A DNA stretch of 64,000 nt from Nostoc sp. KVJ20. Lineage in GTDB: Bacteria > Cyanobacteriota > Cyanobacteriia > Cyanobacteriales > Nostocaceae. Position 1 is the stretch's first letter. Each line of letters starts with the position of its first letter. The DNA lies in contig NZ_KV757663.1 in NCBI RefSeq assembly GCF_001712795.1, forward strand, positions 44,748 through 108,747, read 5' to 3'. The position numbers and the translations under genes are program-made. The notes beneath the pieces were generated by a model. That model saw only the letters and a list, made by a program, of their open reading frames with translations. It searched no databases and had not been told where the DNA came from. Below, in pieces: positions 8,942-17,271 of the stretch.

Positions 8942-9101
8942 GCATAGAAGGGGAGTAGCTGCTGGCAAAAAAACTCGAAAGCCAGTACATCTGAATCAAC
9001 ATACTGGCGATGAGCCTGGTTCAGATGGCAAATAATTAATATTTGAAAGCGAGACCTTCACTAAGTTCACACCGAAAAGTGTAAACTTGGTGAGGTCTTT
9101 T
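8942..9101 (+). ncRNA. yybP-ykoY manganese riboswitch
   Basis: The leader carries the hallmark yybP-ykoY elements in order: GGGGAGTAGC (8950-8959), an internal stem closed by GCTGGC/GCCAG, TACATCTGAATCAACATACTGG (8984 on; conserved core TCAACATACTG), and the loop GCGAGACCTTC (9049-9059). The last part, GACCTTCAC to GTGAGGTC (9053-9097), forms a long hairpin followed by TTTT and may serve as the expression platform. The family senses Mn2+ and switches on Mn exporters, which fits the gene 50 bp downstream. The assignment is by motif recognition; a covariance search was not run. Confidence 0.85.
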
Positions 9102-9152
9102 GGTTCTCATCAAGCTTCACATCGGTAAACGATTCTTCAGGAGCTTGAGAGA

Positions 9153-9773
9153 GTGTTAACAGCTTTTACCGCAGGTTTATTACTAATTACAGTTTCAGAA
9201 CTAGGCGATAAAACATTTTTTATTGCTGTGATTTTGGCAATGCACCACCCTCGGCGGCTGGTATTTATAGGTGCGACATCTGCTTTAGCCGCGATGACAA
9301 TCATTTCAGTGCTATTTGGACAAGTGGTGTCTTTGTTGCCAAAAGTTTATATTCATTATGCCGAAATAGCTTTATTTCTTGCCTTTGGTATCAAGCTGCT
9401 GTATGACGCTAGTAAGATGTCCGCTGCTGCTTGTGATACAGAAGTTGTAGAAGAAGCCGAAGCTGCGGTGAAAAAAGCAGATTTGCACTTACCAAAGCAA
9501 AAAACTGGGTTGGCAATTGTTATAGAAGCCTTTGTGTTGACATTTATGGCAGAGTGGGGCGATCGCACCCAAATAGCCACCATTGCCCTAGCAGCAGGTA
9601 ATAATCCAATTGGAGTGACAATAGGTGCAATTTTAGGACATGCCATTTGTGCTGCGATCGCAGTTATCGGCGGCAAAATGATAGCCGGACGCATTTCTGA
9701 GCGTCAGATCACCTTTATTGGCGGATGCCTGTTTTTAATCTTTGGTGTCCTCGCTGCCATTGAGGGAGCGTAA
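9153..9773 (+). CDS. mnx: GDT1/TMEM165/UPF0016 family manganese exporter
   Basis: A 206-residue membrane protein built from two homologous halves, each with the family motif E-x-G-D-(K/R)-T: SELGDKTFFIAV near residue 18 and AEWGDRTQIATIAL near 132. About six or seven membrane helices are expected, with an acidic/Lys-rich loop between the halves. The cyanobacterial member (Mnx in Synechocystis) moves Mn2+ out of the cytoplasm, probably into the thylakoid lumen, and protects against Mn overload. The start is GTG 9153-9155, with an AGGAG sequence about 13 bp upstream. The Mn2+ riboswitch leader strongly supports the function. Confidence 0.93.
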   Translation: MLTAFTAGLLLITVSELGDKTFFIAVILAMHHPRRLVFIGATSALAAMTIISVLFGQVVSLLPKVYIHYAEIALFLAFGIKLLYDASKMSAAACDTEVVEEAEAAVKKADLHLPKQKTGLAIVIEAFVLTFMAEWGDRTQIATIALAAGNNPIGVTIGAILGHAICAAIAVIGGKMIAGRISERQITFIGGCLFLIFGVLAAIEGA

Positions 9774-9945
9774 GGGGAAGAAGCAGGGGAGCAGGGGAGC
9801 AGGGGAGCAGGGGAGCAGGGGAGCAGAGGAGCAGGGGAGAAGAATTAATAACCAATCCCCCATGCCCCATGCTCCATGCCCAATGCCCAATGCCCAATGC
9901 CCCATGCCCAATGCCCAATGCCCCATGCCCAATGCCCCACATCCA
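9774..9945. repeat. Heptamer tandem repeats (GGGGAGCA and CCCAATGC types)
   Basis: Directly after the exporter stop there is a run of GGGGAGCA-like units (9786-9840), then ATGCCCCATGCCCA-like heptamers (9860-9940). They fill the gap between two convergent genes. They are of the STRR type known from heterocystous cyanobacteria. Confidence 0.9.
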
Positions 9946-10839
9946 TTACTTAGCCGTACTTTCCGGTGAAGGTGCCAGAGATTGAGCCGGATTAGGCGTG
10001 GGGGAAGCTGTTGCTGCCTTTTTAATTCCGTCTTTGTACTGAGCAGGTGCTAAAGCTGCGGCACTATCAAACAAAGGTTTTGCATCTGCGTCTTTGCCCT
10101 GTTCTTTCAAGAGCATTGCTTTTGCCACAACAGGGCGAAAATCTTTGGGATCTTTCTTAATTGCCTGGTCATAAACAGAGCTAGCTTGAGCGTAGCGTTT
10201 CTGGGAAGCGTGAACAGAACCTAATAGCACCTGCACCGCTACTGTATCAATACTTCCAGGTTGAATTGTATTTGCTTGGGCTGCGTTAGAAAGAGTTTCT
10301 TGCAACAAACCAATGGCTGCTTCGGGGCGTTGCTGACTGATCAACAGAGCCACCATTCCTTGCAAAGCCTTCAAATCGCCCGGTTTCGTGGACAAAATCG
10401 AACGATAAGCTTGAGCGGCTCCTTCGCGATCACCAATTTGCTGTTTGGCTTGAGCCAGTAGCACTGAATATTCTGACTGTTCGGGATTCAGCTTCGCTAG
10501 CTTCTCTAGGGGTTCAATAACAACTTGGATATCAGCTGGTTTAACCTCACTTTTATCTTTTTGACTCAGTAGTTGCAGCCGCGCTTTTAATAGTCCCTCA
10601 AGCGCAGTCTGATTTTCTGGTTCCCTTTGCAAAACCTGTTCATAACCCCGTACTACGTCTTCCAGTTTTGATTTTTGGTCAGCAGAGGGCAAACTGTCTC
10701 TGGTGCTAGCGGTATTCTGGCTTGAGGGTGACGTATTATTAAATGCTCCAATTATGGGAATCACCGAAACACCCACAAAAGCAAGAATTGCAACTGCCAA
10801 TATGACTCGAACTATCCAACGATTGCGCGGTTGAGACAC
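9946..10839 (-). CDS. TPR-repeat protein with N-terminal membrane anchor
   Basis: Several tetratricopeptide repeats follow one N-terminal membrane helix (VRVILAVAILAFVGVSVIPII). TPR-like units include EDVVRGYEQVLQREPENQTAL, REGAAQAYRSILSTKPGDLKAL and AQASSVYDQAIKKDPKDFRPV. The C-terminus is Pro/Ser/Thr-rich. The frame is open from ATG 10929, but a GTG at 10837-10839 is preceded by AGGAG and gives a short cytoplasmic N-terminus before the helix, so I prefer it. The protein is probably anchored in the membrane, with the TPRs as a binding scaffold. Its partner is unknown. Confidence 0.82.
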   Translation of the reverse strand: MSQPRNRWIVRVILAVAILAFVGVSVIPIIGAFNNTSPSSQNTASTRDSLPSADQKSKLEDVVRGYEQVLQREPENQTALEGLLKARLQLLSQKDKSEVKPADIQVVIEPLEKLAKLNPEQSEYSVLLAQAKQQIGDREGAAQAYRSILSTKPGDLKALQGMVALLISQQRPEAAIGLLQETLSNAAQANTIQPGSIDTVAVQVLLGSVHASQKRYAQASSVYDQAIKKDPKDFRPVVAKAMLLKEQGKDADAKPLFDSAAALAPAQYKDGIKKAATASPTPNPAQSLAPSPESTAK

Positions 10840-11217
10840 AGTTTTGTCTTTCTCCTGAATTTTAATGACATGATCATTTACACAAATCGTAAAGTTAAAA
10901 ATTTCCAAAACTTTGCGGAATACCGCCAAATGCCTGTGAATTTTATAACAATTAACTATCTACACTGCTAAAGTAAGTGATGACTTTAGGAGGAGCCGTC
11001 AGAATTGTAGCTATGATATGCTTCCGAAACTAGTGTAAAGGCGCTAAATTACACATTTAGTGTTTATACACTAAATTTAGCGCCTTTAGGATTGTGTAGA
11101 GTAACCTAGTGTGACTTTGTTAAAAGCCAATATACTTTCATCAGTCGCACAAATGCTCTTTCCAGCTGCCTTTGTAAAATCCCACAATGGGATGTGTCTC
11201 CGCCGCAAGGAGTTTTT
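10840..11217. other. Divergent intergenic region with large nested palindrome
   Basis: A region of about 380 bp between two divergent genes. AAAGGCGCTAAATT (11037-11050) pairs with AATTTAGCGCCTTT (11074-11087). Inside it, ATTTAGTGT (11055-11063) pairs with ACACTAAAT (11068-11076) around TTAT. AAGGAG just before 11218 is the ribosome binding site of the downstream gene. Confidence 0.75.
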
Positions 11218-12243
11218 ATGAATTCCGACCTGATGCCGTTGCCTGAATCCTCCAATTCTTCTGCCTCTAACCAGGGCCCAACTAACGTAGAGGCAGCCGC
11301 TAATGTTCATATAGCAGCCCAGTCCTCTAAACCTGAAAATTTGCCTGTCAAACCCAGCGAGACTGACTCCAATGATGGGTTCGCCAACCGACAGCAACCG
11401 ATTCCGCCTCCCAGCGAACCGATGCAGTACCGAGCGATCGGGTTAGTCCGGGGTCGATATCATGCTAGCAGCGAACAATTTACTCAAGGTACGCTGCTGA
11501 CCACAGATGGTGTAGAACTCAATGCCGTCCTCCTAGGGCGGATTATGAGCTTAGTCAAGAATCACCTAGACTTAGAAAAAGAACACTTGTGGGTAGTATA
11601 TCCACGTACAAGACAAGAAAATGATACCTTGCACATCCAAATCGTCGGAGTTTGGGAGCCAGAAAATCTGGCTAAAAACTCAACAGATGAGGACGAGTCA
11701 GATTTTGAGTTGCAAGAGTTACAGAAACCCGATGATGGCTTATCCGAAAACTCTGAATTAAGTACAATTGCTCTGAAACCCTCATCAGAAGTTGTAGATG
11801 GTGGTTTTTCTGTTCGTGGTGAAGTGGTATACCAATCTTTTGATGCTAAAAGCTTGGTAGTCAAAATTAGGCAGGCTCCACGCAAATCAACTGATAAACC
11901 CAAATATTTTAAGTTGAAATTGAGGGGTGTGCTGACCACCAAAGCAGTAGGAAAATTCTGGGACTTCCAAGCCAAGCGGGAAGCTGACGTTTTGGTAGTA
12001 GAAAAAGCTGAGGCGATCGCTGACTTGCCCAAAAAACGCAGACCACCATTCAAAGGTGGGCCTCGCGCTGGCGGTGGTGGTGGTGCTGGTGGTAGAAAAC
12101 CATTCCCCCCCAGACGCAGTGGCGAAACCCCTCGTCCTATCAAAAAAACAGGCGCAGGCGGCGACACCTCTGTGGTTTCAAAACCTATCCCAAGAACGCC
12201 CGCTCCTAAACCCATCAAGCGACCAAAACCGACTCAAGAGTAG
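11218..12243 (+). CDS. Conserved cyanobacterial protein with basic Gly/Pro-rich tail
   Basis: A 341-residue protein I cannot assign to a named family. Residues 1-70 are Ser/Pro/Asn-rich and probably disordered. The middle has ordered-looking parts (RAIGLVRGRYHAS, GTLLTTDGVELNAVLLGRI, EHLWVVYPRT and a second block around FSVRGEVVYQSFDAKSLVVKI) with beta-rich character. The last 70 residues are very basic and Gly/Pro-rich (KKRRPPFKGGPRAGGGG and similar), suggestive of nucleic-acid binding. ATG 11218 is chosen because AAGGAG lies just upstream; an upstream GTG at 11194 lacks a site. Confidence 0.8.
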   Translation: MNSDLMPLPESSNSSASNQGPTNVEAAANVHIAAQSSKPENLPVKPSETDSNDGFANRQQPIPPPSEPMQYRAIGLVRGRYHASSEQFTQGTLLTTDGVELNAVLLGRIMSLVKNHLDLEKEHLWVVYPRTRQENDTLHIQIVGVWEPENLAKNSTDEDESDFELQELQKPDDGLSENSELSTIALKPSSEVVDGGFSVRGEVVYQSFDAKSLVVKIRQAPRKSTDKPKYFKLKLRGVLTTKAVGKFWDFQAKREADVLVVEKAEAIADLPKKRRPPFKGGPRAGGGGGAGGRKPFPPRRSGETPRPIKKTGAGGDTSVVSKPIPRTPAPKPIKRPKPTQE

Positions 12244-12250
12244 GGTATGG

Positions 12251-12330
12251 GGCAATTCAATTTTGGATTTTGGATTTTAGATTTTGGATTAAATTCCAAT
12301 CTAAAATCTAAAATCTAAAATTCTTACTCC
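12251..12330. repeat. Inverted heptamer repeat (TTTTGGA / AAATCTA), hairpin-forming
   Basis: TTTTGGATTTTAGATT-type heptamers face AATCTAAAATCTAAAA-type heptamers between two convergent genes. The pair can fold into a long AT-rich hairpin and may act as a bidirectional terminator. Confidence 0.75.
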
Positions 12331-12336
12331 CCACTC

Positions 12337-13506
12337 TTAAAAATCCGTCCGACGGTCTTGGGGTAGAAAAGATCGCTCCATCGGAATTGGGGAAACTGGT
12401 TCTGTGAGGGTAAACGTACCTGCTTCGATCCACTTTTTCAACTCTAGAGCGACTTGCCTAGAAAAAAACAAACTCGCTAAGGGGGCAGAGCGTACTGCTT
12501 TGCCCTCAATGGTGATCCGCCCGGATTTGAGTTGGGCGTAACTCACCAAGCCAAAGGTGGGACGAACGCGCCGGGGAATGGAAAAATCTACTATTGGGGC
12601 TACTAAGTCTTGATCTTGGACGGCACAGTGTTCAACGACTTGTTCATTTAATACAGGGAGTGGGACACCAACGCCTAACATCAATGAGGGTCCATAACTT
12701 TTGAAATAACACCCCCGCACCCAATGAGCATCCATTTGCTTGGCATCACCAATTAAAGCTAAAGTGGCGGAAGGCCCAATCGGTGTACGATTAGCTAAAC
12801 GCTTTTGTAAGGGGAAGTGCTGAGTGCCTTCCCAAGCGACATATCCAATACCGCCACCTAAAAAAATTCGAGTACCGATACCAACGAGTTGCAAATCGGG
12901 ATCGTTGAGTAAGGGGGAAATAGCACCGGGATTAGAGTAAACGGCATTCCCCAGACGCGGTTGTAAAGGGCCGAGATAGGTGAAGAGGGGGCGATCGCCA
13001 CCATTTACACCAACAATAAAATTTTGATAAAGATTGCGCGGATTGAATAAATAAAACTGATTAATTGTGTCACTGGTAATGGTAGTTTCAAAATTTGCTC
13101 TGGGGTAACAATCTGTTACTTGCCCTTGCGCTTTTACGTGTATGGATTTACCAGCAATCAAATCTTCGATTACATGACCGCCGCCGCGTTCTCGGACTTC
13201 TTCCCCGTCCGTCGTCTCCACAGCAGAACTCGCACCCAAATATAAATCTACTGCCCCAAAACCAGAGTATGCTGGTACACCATCTAACCAGCAGCGGCGA
13301 ATTTTTATCGGGGGGTCAGTGTGTCCCAGATTGATAATTGCACCACTTGATTCCATTGGCTCAAAAGTGCCAGTGGTAATTACATCAACTTCTTTCGCAG
13401 CTTTAGTAACACCGATTTCTACAACTCGTGCTTTTAATTCTTCAGTTGTCAACACTACTGCACGTTGGCGGCTGATTTTCTCGTTAATTTCTGCAATTGT
13501 TCGCAT
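12337..13506 (-). CDS. DUF39 homocysteine biosynthesis protein
   Basis: This 389-residue protein matches the COG1900/DUF39 family. In methanogens and some anaerobes, members take part in making homocysteine from aspartate semialdehyde and sulfide. Family-like blocks are TTGTFEPMESSGAIINLGHTDPPIKI, VPAYSGFGAVDLYLGASS, GGGHVIEDLIAGKSI, GTRIFLGGGIGYVAWEGTQH (shown in part) and MLGVGVPLPVLNE. Conserved cysteines lie in IRRCWLDG, TDCYPRA and RGCYFKS. No CBS or ferredoxin domain is attached. It stands alone on the minus strand. Its role in a cyanobacterium, which normally uses other routes to homocysteine, is unclear. Confidence 0.82.
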   Translation of the reverse strand: MRTIAEINEKISRQRAVVLTTEELKARVVEIGVTKAAKEVDVITTGTFEPMESSGAIINLGHTDPPIKIRRCWLDGVPAYSGFGAVDLYLGASSAVETTDGEEVRERGGGHVIEDLIAGKSIHVKAQGQVTDCYPRANFETTITSDTINQFYLFNPRNLYQNFIVGVNGGDRPLFTYLGPLQPRLGNAVYSNPGAISPLLNDPDLQLVGIGTRIFLGGGIGYVAWEGTQHFPLQKRLANRTPIGPSATLALIGDAKQMDAHWVRGCYFKSYGPSLMLGVGVPLPVLNEQVVEHCAVQDQDLVAPIVDFSIPRRVRPTFGLVSYAQLKSGRITIEGKAVRSAPLASLFFSRQVALELKKWIEAGTFTLTEPVSPIPMERSFLPQDRRTDF

Positions 13507-14050
13507 CTTATCAGTGCTAGGGCTTCCTGGTGAATGGTGAATAGGGAAAAGAAATTTTCATTGCTCCTTGTGAGCGCAGATTATGGTGACTTTTGCATAA
13601 TTTCATCTCGAAATAGTCGTCGCCAATCTCTGCGCGACAGCTTAACACCCTGGATAGGGTTCAAATTCCCAAAAAACAATTTAAGTATTGCAAAGTTCAA
13701 ATCATATATTTATTTTTTGGGGCAAGCTAGATATGTCCGAAATATTTTTTCTGCCTACGTAAATTTACTATAAAGGAAGCCTTGCATTATCAATCAAATG
13801 TATATATGGTTAGGATTGATTAAACTTACTGGACTTAAATGATTTTACGTCAGCCGAAAGAAATATTTCTGGCTGTGGTAAAGCATTTTAAACCAAATAG
13901 TCAATCGCAAAGTGGGAGCTAAAAGCAGATGCTATGGTGAAGCTGCTCTCTAGCGAACTTATCCTAACTTATACCCTCTCAAAGCAATTCTACTTTTTGC
14001 TATTGATTTTATTCCTACATTTCACCCAATAACGAATTGAGTAAGAGGCA
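13507..14050. other. Intergenic region, no gene recognised
   Basis: A 544 bp divergent region. A short plus-strand frame at 13534-13773 has no convincing protein features. A GGTTCAAATTCCC string at 13658 resembles a tRNA T-arm, but no cloverleaf can be drawn. It presumably holds the two divergent promoters. Confidence 0.5.
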
Positions 14051-14941
14051 ATGACTACTTCTGAATTAACTAATTTTGAGCAAAAAAACCGAAGTAAGGT
14101 TTCTAATAGGATTGAAAATTTATCCTCACCATCAGATGAAAAAAAGTTGTTTAACTTGAAGGTGATTGAGTATTTATTACTCGCAGCTTTTGTCTCTGCT
14201 GGACTCTTTATTATTTTTCTTTCAGATGATAAAACAGTTGTAATTTCTGGAGCGGTATCTCTAACTTTTTTATTTTTTTTGTTGCTCATCAATAGACAAG
14301 TATTTCAGAACTATAAGAAGGCTGCTTATCAGTCTGAACTGACTAAAAAAGCTGAACTATATAGTTATCTATTGACCAATCCTAATTCCTGGGATAAAGA
14401 TACGCTGACTTTGACAAGAGGAAAGGCTTTACAATACAGCCAAGATTTGATTGACGATTATAAAAGAATTCGGGGTGTATCAAGAAACCTTTACTATAGT
14501 TTGCAAATTGCGACAGTGATTTTGTCAGGAGTCACACCAATTTTAGTTCTGGTAGATAAATTAGAAGCAGGACAAGCTTGGCTCAAGTGGCTACCCGTGC
14601 TTTGCCCTGCGATTGCTTCTATAGTCGCTAGTATAGTTACCTCTTTTCCTTTTCAGAAGAATTCGCTTGCTGCTAATACAGCCGTTGAATTATTAGAAGC
14701 TGAACAAGAGAAATTTATATTGGGCGTGACTCCGCCTTATCGTTGCTATGATGTGTCCGATGAAAGCCAACAGCAACAAAAGGCAAGTCAGGCATTAGAA
14801 TACTTTATTGTTCAAGTGAATAATATTCATCTCAACCAATTGCAACAGACTAGTGAGACGCAATCAGAGAAGACAGAATCAGCTTCATCTAATGAGTCAA
14901 ACAAACCAGGAACAGAGGTAACGAAGCAGAAGGATAGTTGA
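14051..14941 (+). CDS. DUF4231 (SLATT-like) four-helix membrane protein
   Basis: A 296-residue protein with two N-terminal membrane helices (about 42-60 and 66-86), a charged middle region ending DDYKRIRGVSRNLYYSLQIA, and two more helices (about 150-168 and 178-198). A Gln/Glu/Ser-rich cytoplasmic tail follows. This layout fits DUF4231, a member of the SLATT group, which has been proposed as pore-forming effectors in nucleotide-dependent conflict systems. No nucleotidyltransferase or sensor gene is next to it, so the effector idea is only an inference. It stands alone on the plus strand, followed by a strong terminator. Confidence 0.75.
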   Translation: MTTSELTNFEQKNRSKVSNRIENLSSPSDEKKLFNLKVIEYLLLAAFVSAGLFIIFLSDDKTVVISGAVSLTFLFFLLLINRQVFQNYKKAAYQSELTKKAELYSYLLTNPNSWDKDTLTLTRGKALQYSQDLIDDYKRIRGVSRNLYYSLQIATVILSGVTPILVLVDKLEAGQAWLKWLPVLCPAIASIVASIVTSFPFQKNSLAANTAVELLEAEQEKFILGVTPPYRCYDVSDESQQQQKASQALEYFIVQVNNIHLNQLQQTSETQSEKTESASSNESNKPGTEVTKQKDS

Positions 14942-15009
14942 TGAACTGATTACCGTCACGAATCAGTCAATTAATTTTGAATTTTGCATTTTAGATTGAG
15001 CCGTGTTGC

Positions 15010-15046
15010 AAAATCCCCGACCTCTTAAAAAAGTCGGGGATTTTGT
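15010..15046. terminator. Bidirectional intrinsic terminator
   Basis: AAAATCCCCGAC (15010-15021) pairs with GTCGGGGATTTT (15033-15044), giving a 12 bp stem with A/T tails on both sides. It lies between the convergent DUF4231 and AI-2E transporter genes and can stop transcription from either side. Confidence 0.88.
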
Positions 15047-15085
15047 TGTTCACGGATAATTTTAAATGGCTAGATAATCGAGTGA

Positions 15086-16237
15086 CTAATCTTCTTGTTT
15101 CAAGATATCATCATCAATCGACGGCTTCTGATTAATATCTGGATTTTCTGATGTCCAATTATCATCTTTTCCAGGAGATTCAGAAACTATGACAAACTCA
15201 GTTTCCTTTCTATGATTATTCCCCCATTCATCTAAAACATCTTTAATCAACACTTCTTGCAACCAAATCTTAGCGACAACAGTTAGAGGTAGCGCCAGAA
15301 ATAATCCTAAAAATCCAAAGAAAGTCACGAAAAATAGTTGGGCAATTAAGGTTACAGCTGGCAGTAAAGAAACTTGCTGTGCCATCACAATTGGGGTGAT
15401 AAAACTGCTCTCAACCTGTTGAATAACAACGTACAGAATCAAGACAGCAACAACTTTCCAGGGGTCATCTAATAGTGCGATCGCCATTGCTGGCACTACA
15501 CTCATCGTTGGTCCAAGGTTGGGAATTAAATTCAAAAATCCTGCCAAAATTGCTAAAGCTAGTGCTGCCTTTATACCCAAAACTGATAAGCCAACTAGAC
15601 TCATCAGCGCCACTACAAACATGGCGATGAAAGCGCCTGTAATCCATCCACCCAAAGAGACTTCGCATTTATTTAAAATCCCTTCTACCCGCCGCCGATA
15701 AAATGAGGGGAAAAGCCGTATAAAGACTTTGCGGTAAGCTAGTGGATCGACTAAGATCATTCCTGTTAAAACCAACACTAGCAAAATCTTGAGGACTACT
15801 TCCAAAGAGCCGGATACAAAGGCGAAGGAGTTTCCCAGTACCCGATTGACGAAAGGCTGTGCTTGTTGGATGAGGCTATTGATATCTGGGATATAAGGAA
15901 CTAATTCGTTAGGAATACGAGTTCTCAGGGCATCAAGCCAAACATTAAAGCGCTCAAACCCTTTAGGAACCTGATTGGTTAGTTCTTGAAACTGCTGTGC
16001 AAATGGCGGCACAATTAGCCAGAAAAAACCCACGACGCCGGCCAAAAAGATAGCTACTGCTAGGAGGACGGCGAATCCACGTTTCATCCCAAAGCTTTGG
16101 AAGCGTTTCGCTAGCCGATTTAAGGTGGTGGCTAAGACAACTGCGGCAAACATTAGCAAAAGCACTTCCCGAATTTGCCACAGGATGTATAAAGAAAGAA
16201 CTATGGCGATTAAGCCGATCCATTGACCGAGGTTCAC
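15086..16237 (-). CDS. AI-2E/PerM family permease
   Basis: A 383-residue membrane protein of the AI-2E exporter-like (UPF0118/PerM) family. It has about eight membrane helices in the usual order: a hydrophobic N-terminal pair, a soluble amphipathic segment (PPFAQQFQELTNQVPKGFERFNVW), and then a C-terminal block with LAILAGFLNLIPNLGPTMSVVPA and VVIQQVESSFITPIVMAQQVSL, the best conserved motif. The C-terminal tail is acidic. Relatives export autoinducer-2 or act as Na+/H+ antiporters; the substrate here is not known. Confidence 0.9.
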   Translation of the reverse strand: MNLGQWIGLIAIVLSLYILWQIREVLLLMFAAVVLATTLNRLAKRFQSFGMKRGFAVLLAVAIFLAGVVGFFWLIVPPFAQQFQELTNQVPKGFERFNVWLDALRTRIPNELVPYIPDINSLIQQAQPFVNRVLGNSFAFVSGSLEVVLKILLVLVLTGMILVDPLAYRKVFIRLFPSFYRRRVEGILNKCEVSLGGWITGAFIAMFVVALMSLVGLSVLGIKAALALAILAGFLNLIPNLGPTMSVVPAMAIALLDDPWKVVAVLILYVVIQQVESSFITPIVMAQQVSLLPAVTLIAQLFFVTFFGFLGLFLALPLTVVAKIWLQEVLIKDVLDEWGNNHRKETEFVIVSESPGKDDNWTSENPDINQKPSIDDDILKQED

Positions 16238-16327
16238 AGGCTGACTCCCAACGGTTGGCGAGATGCAATTTTCTTGTAATTCAGCTAGGTTAGCTGATTT
16301 TAGTAACTTGTGTGTAGATGATTTGAG

Positions 16328-16519
16328 TTAATTTTGTTTCTGGGCTTGGAATCGCCACAGTAGTGCGATCGCGATTATCACAATCGGCAACAATACTATA
16401 ATTAGCGCGTTGCTTGCTGTCGCCGGAATTGATAGACTTGGCCCTGCATACTTAATCAACACCGATAACAAAGCCGAGAGTAAAAGCAGTTTTAGAACCA
16501 ATCCTAGTTGATTTTCCAT
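16328..16519 (-). CDS. Small two-helix membrane protein
   Basis: 63 residues with two hydrophobic helices (about 6-24 and 36-55), a short polar loop containing KYAGPSLSIPATASN, and a charged C-terminus (RFQAQKQN). The composition is that of a real small membrane protein of the type common in cyanobacteria. No named family recognised. It lies 90 bp upstream of the AI-2E-like gene on the same strand. Confidence 0.65.
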   Translation of the reverse strand: MENQLGLVLKLLLLSALLSVLIKYAGPSLSIPATASNALIIVLLPIVIIAIALLWRFQAQKQN

Positions 16520-16642
16520 AAAATTACGGCATACAAATTTTTATGGTACACACGAATTTGCATTGTACCGTCCAGTTTCTACAATAAACCTACAGATACA
16601 ATCCTTTCTAACTTTCTCTAGGCAACCTTGCGGAACACTTTT

Positions 16643-17203
16643 TTACGTCAAACTCAGCCAGCCAAAAACCTGTTCTACAGTTAGTTCTAATTCGATACCC
16701 TCAAGGATGGGTAATTTATCAGCATTTTCGTATAATTCCACTCGCTGTCCAGGAAAAATCCCCAGCACACTTTCGTCTTCAGGGTTGATTAACCAGCCGA
16801 GTTCAGTACCATTGCGCGAACAATGCAATAATTTACTCAACACTTTTTTTAACTTTTGGTCTGGGGAAAGAATTTCAATTGCCCAGTTTGGATGAATTTC
16901 AAAGCGGTTAGCAATTCTGCCAGATGGAGTTTTAGGAATTCTATCCCAGCGAAACACAGAGACATCAGGAACGATAGAAGCGCCGCCAAAGCTACAGCGC
17001 AGTTCTGGGAAAGCCAAAGCAATTTTTTGACTTCTAGCTATGCCGTTAATTGTTTCGCAAAGAGTAGCTTGGAGCAAGCTATGTTCACCTTGAGGCATAG
17101 GTTTTTGAATAATTTCTCCGTTAATAAAGTCTGATGCTGGTTCAGTTTCCGGCAGTTTGAGGAACTCGTCTAAAGTTAGTTGGGGTTGAATTGCGATCGC
17201 CAT
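16643..17203 (-). CDS. Uma2 family endonuclease-like protein (second copy)
   Basis: A Uma2/DUF820 protein of 186 residues from ATG 17201-17203. The frame is open to 17362, but the extension is encoded by a palindromic repeat and is unlikely to be translated. Seen: TLDEFLKLPETEPASDFINGEI, IVPDVSVFRWDRIP and NWAIEILSPDQ with the putative catalytic acids, then ELGWLINPEDESV. It differs from the copy at 544-1116 in having the ILSPDQ form and a longer C-terminus ending EQVFGWLSL. Function in the cell unknown. Confidence 0.88.
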   Translation of the reverse strand: MAIAIQPQLTLDEFLKLPETEPASDFINGEIIQKPMPQGEHSLLQATLCETINGIARSQKIALAFPELRCSFGGASIVPDVSVFRWDRIPKTPSGRIANRFEIHPNWAIEILSPDQKLKKVLSKLLHCSRNGTELGWLINPEDESVLGIFPGQRVELYENADKLPILEGIELELTVEQVFGWLSLT

Positions 17204-17271
17204 AAGCAAATAGCATAGAGGGGATAGTTTTATTATGGGCGTGCGATCGCCCAATACAGTTTGATTAAGGC

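Noticed and set aside
9715..9969. Several overlapping frames rich in GIGHGALGIGH or RGAGEQGS
   Set aside because: They are translations of the heptamer arrays between the Mn exporter and the TPR gene.
11562..12218. 218-codon minus-strand frame
   Set aside because: It is antisense to the Gly/Pro-rich gene; the length comes from the GC-rich, stop-poor tail of that gene.
13655..13672. GGTTCAAATTCCC, similar to a tRNA T-arm
   Set aside because: The T-stem does not pair, and no acceptor stem, D-arm or anticodon arm can be drawn around it.
13534..13773. 79-codon plus-strand frame in the intergenic region
   Set aside because: Start lies in the promoter region of the DUF39 gene and the translation has no domain or sensible composition.
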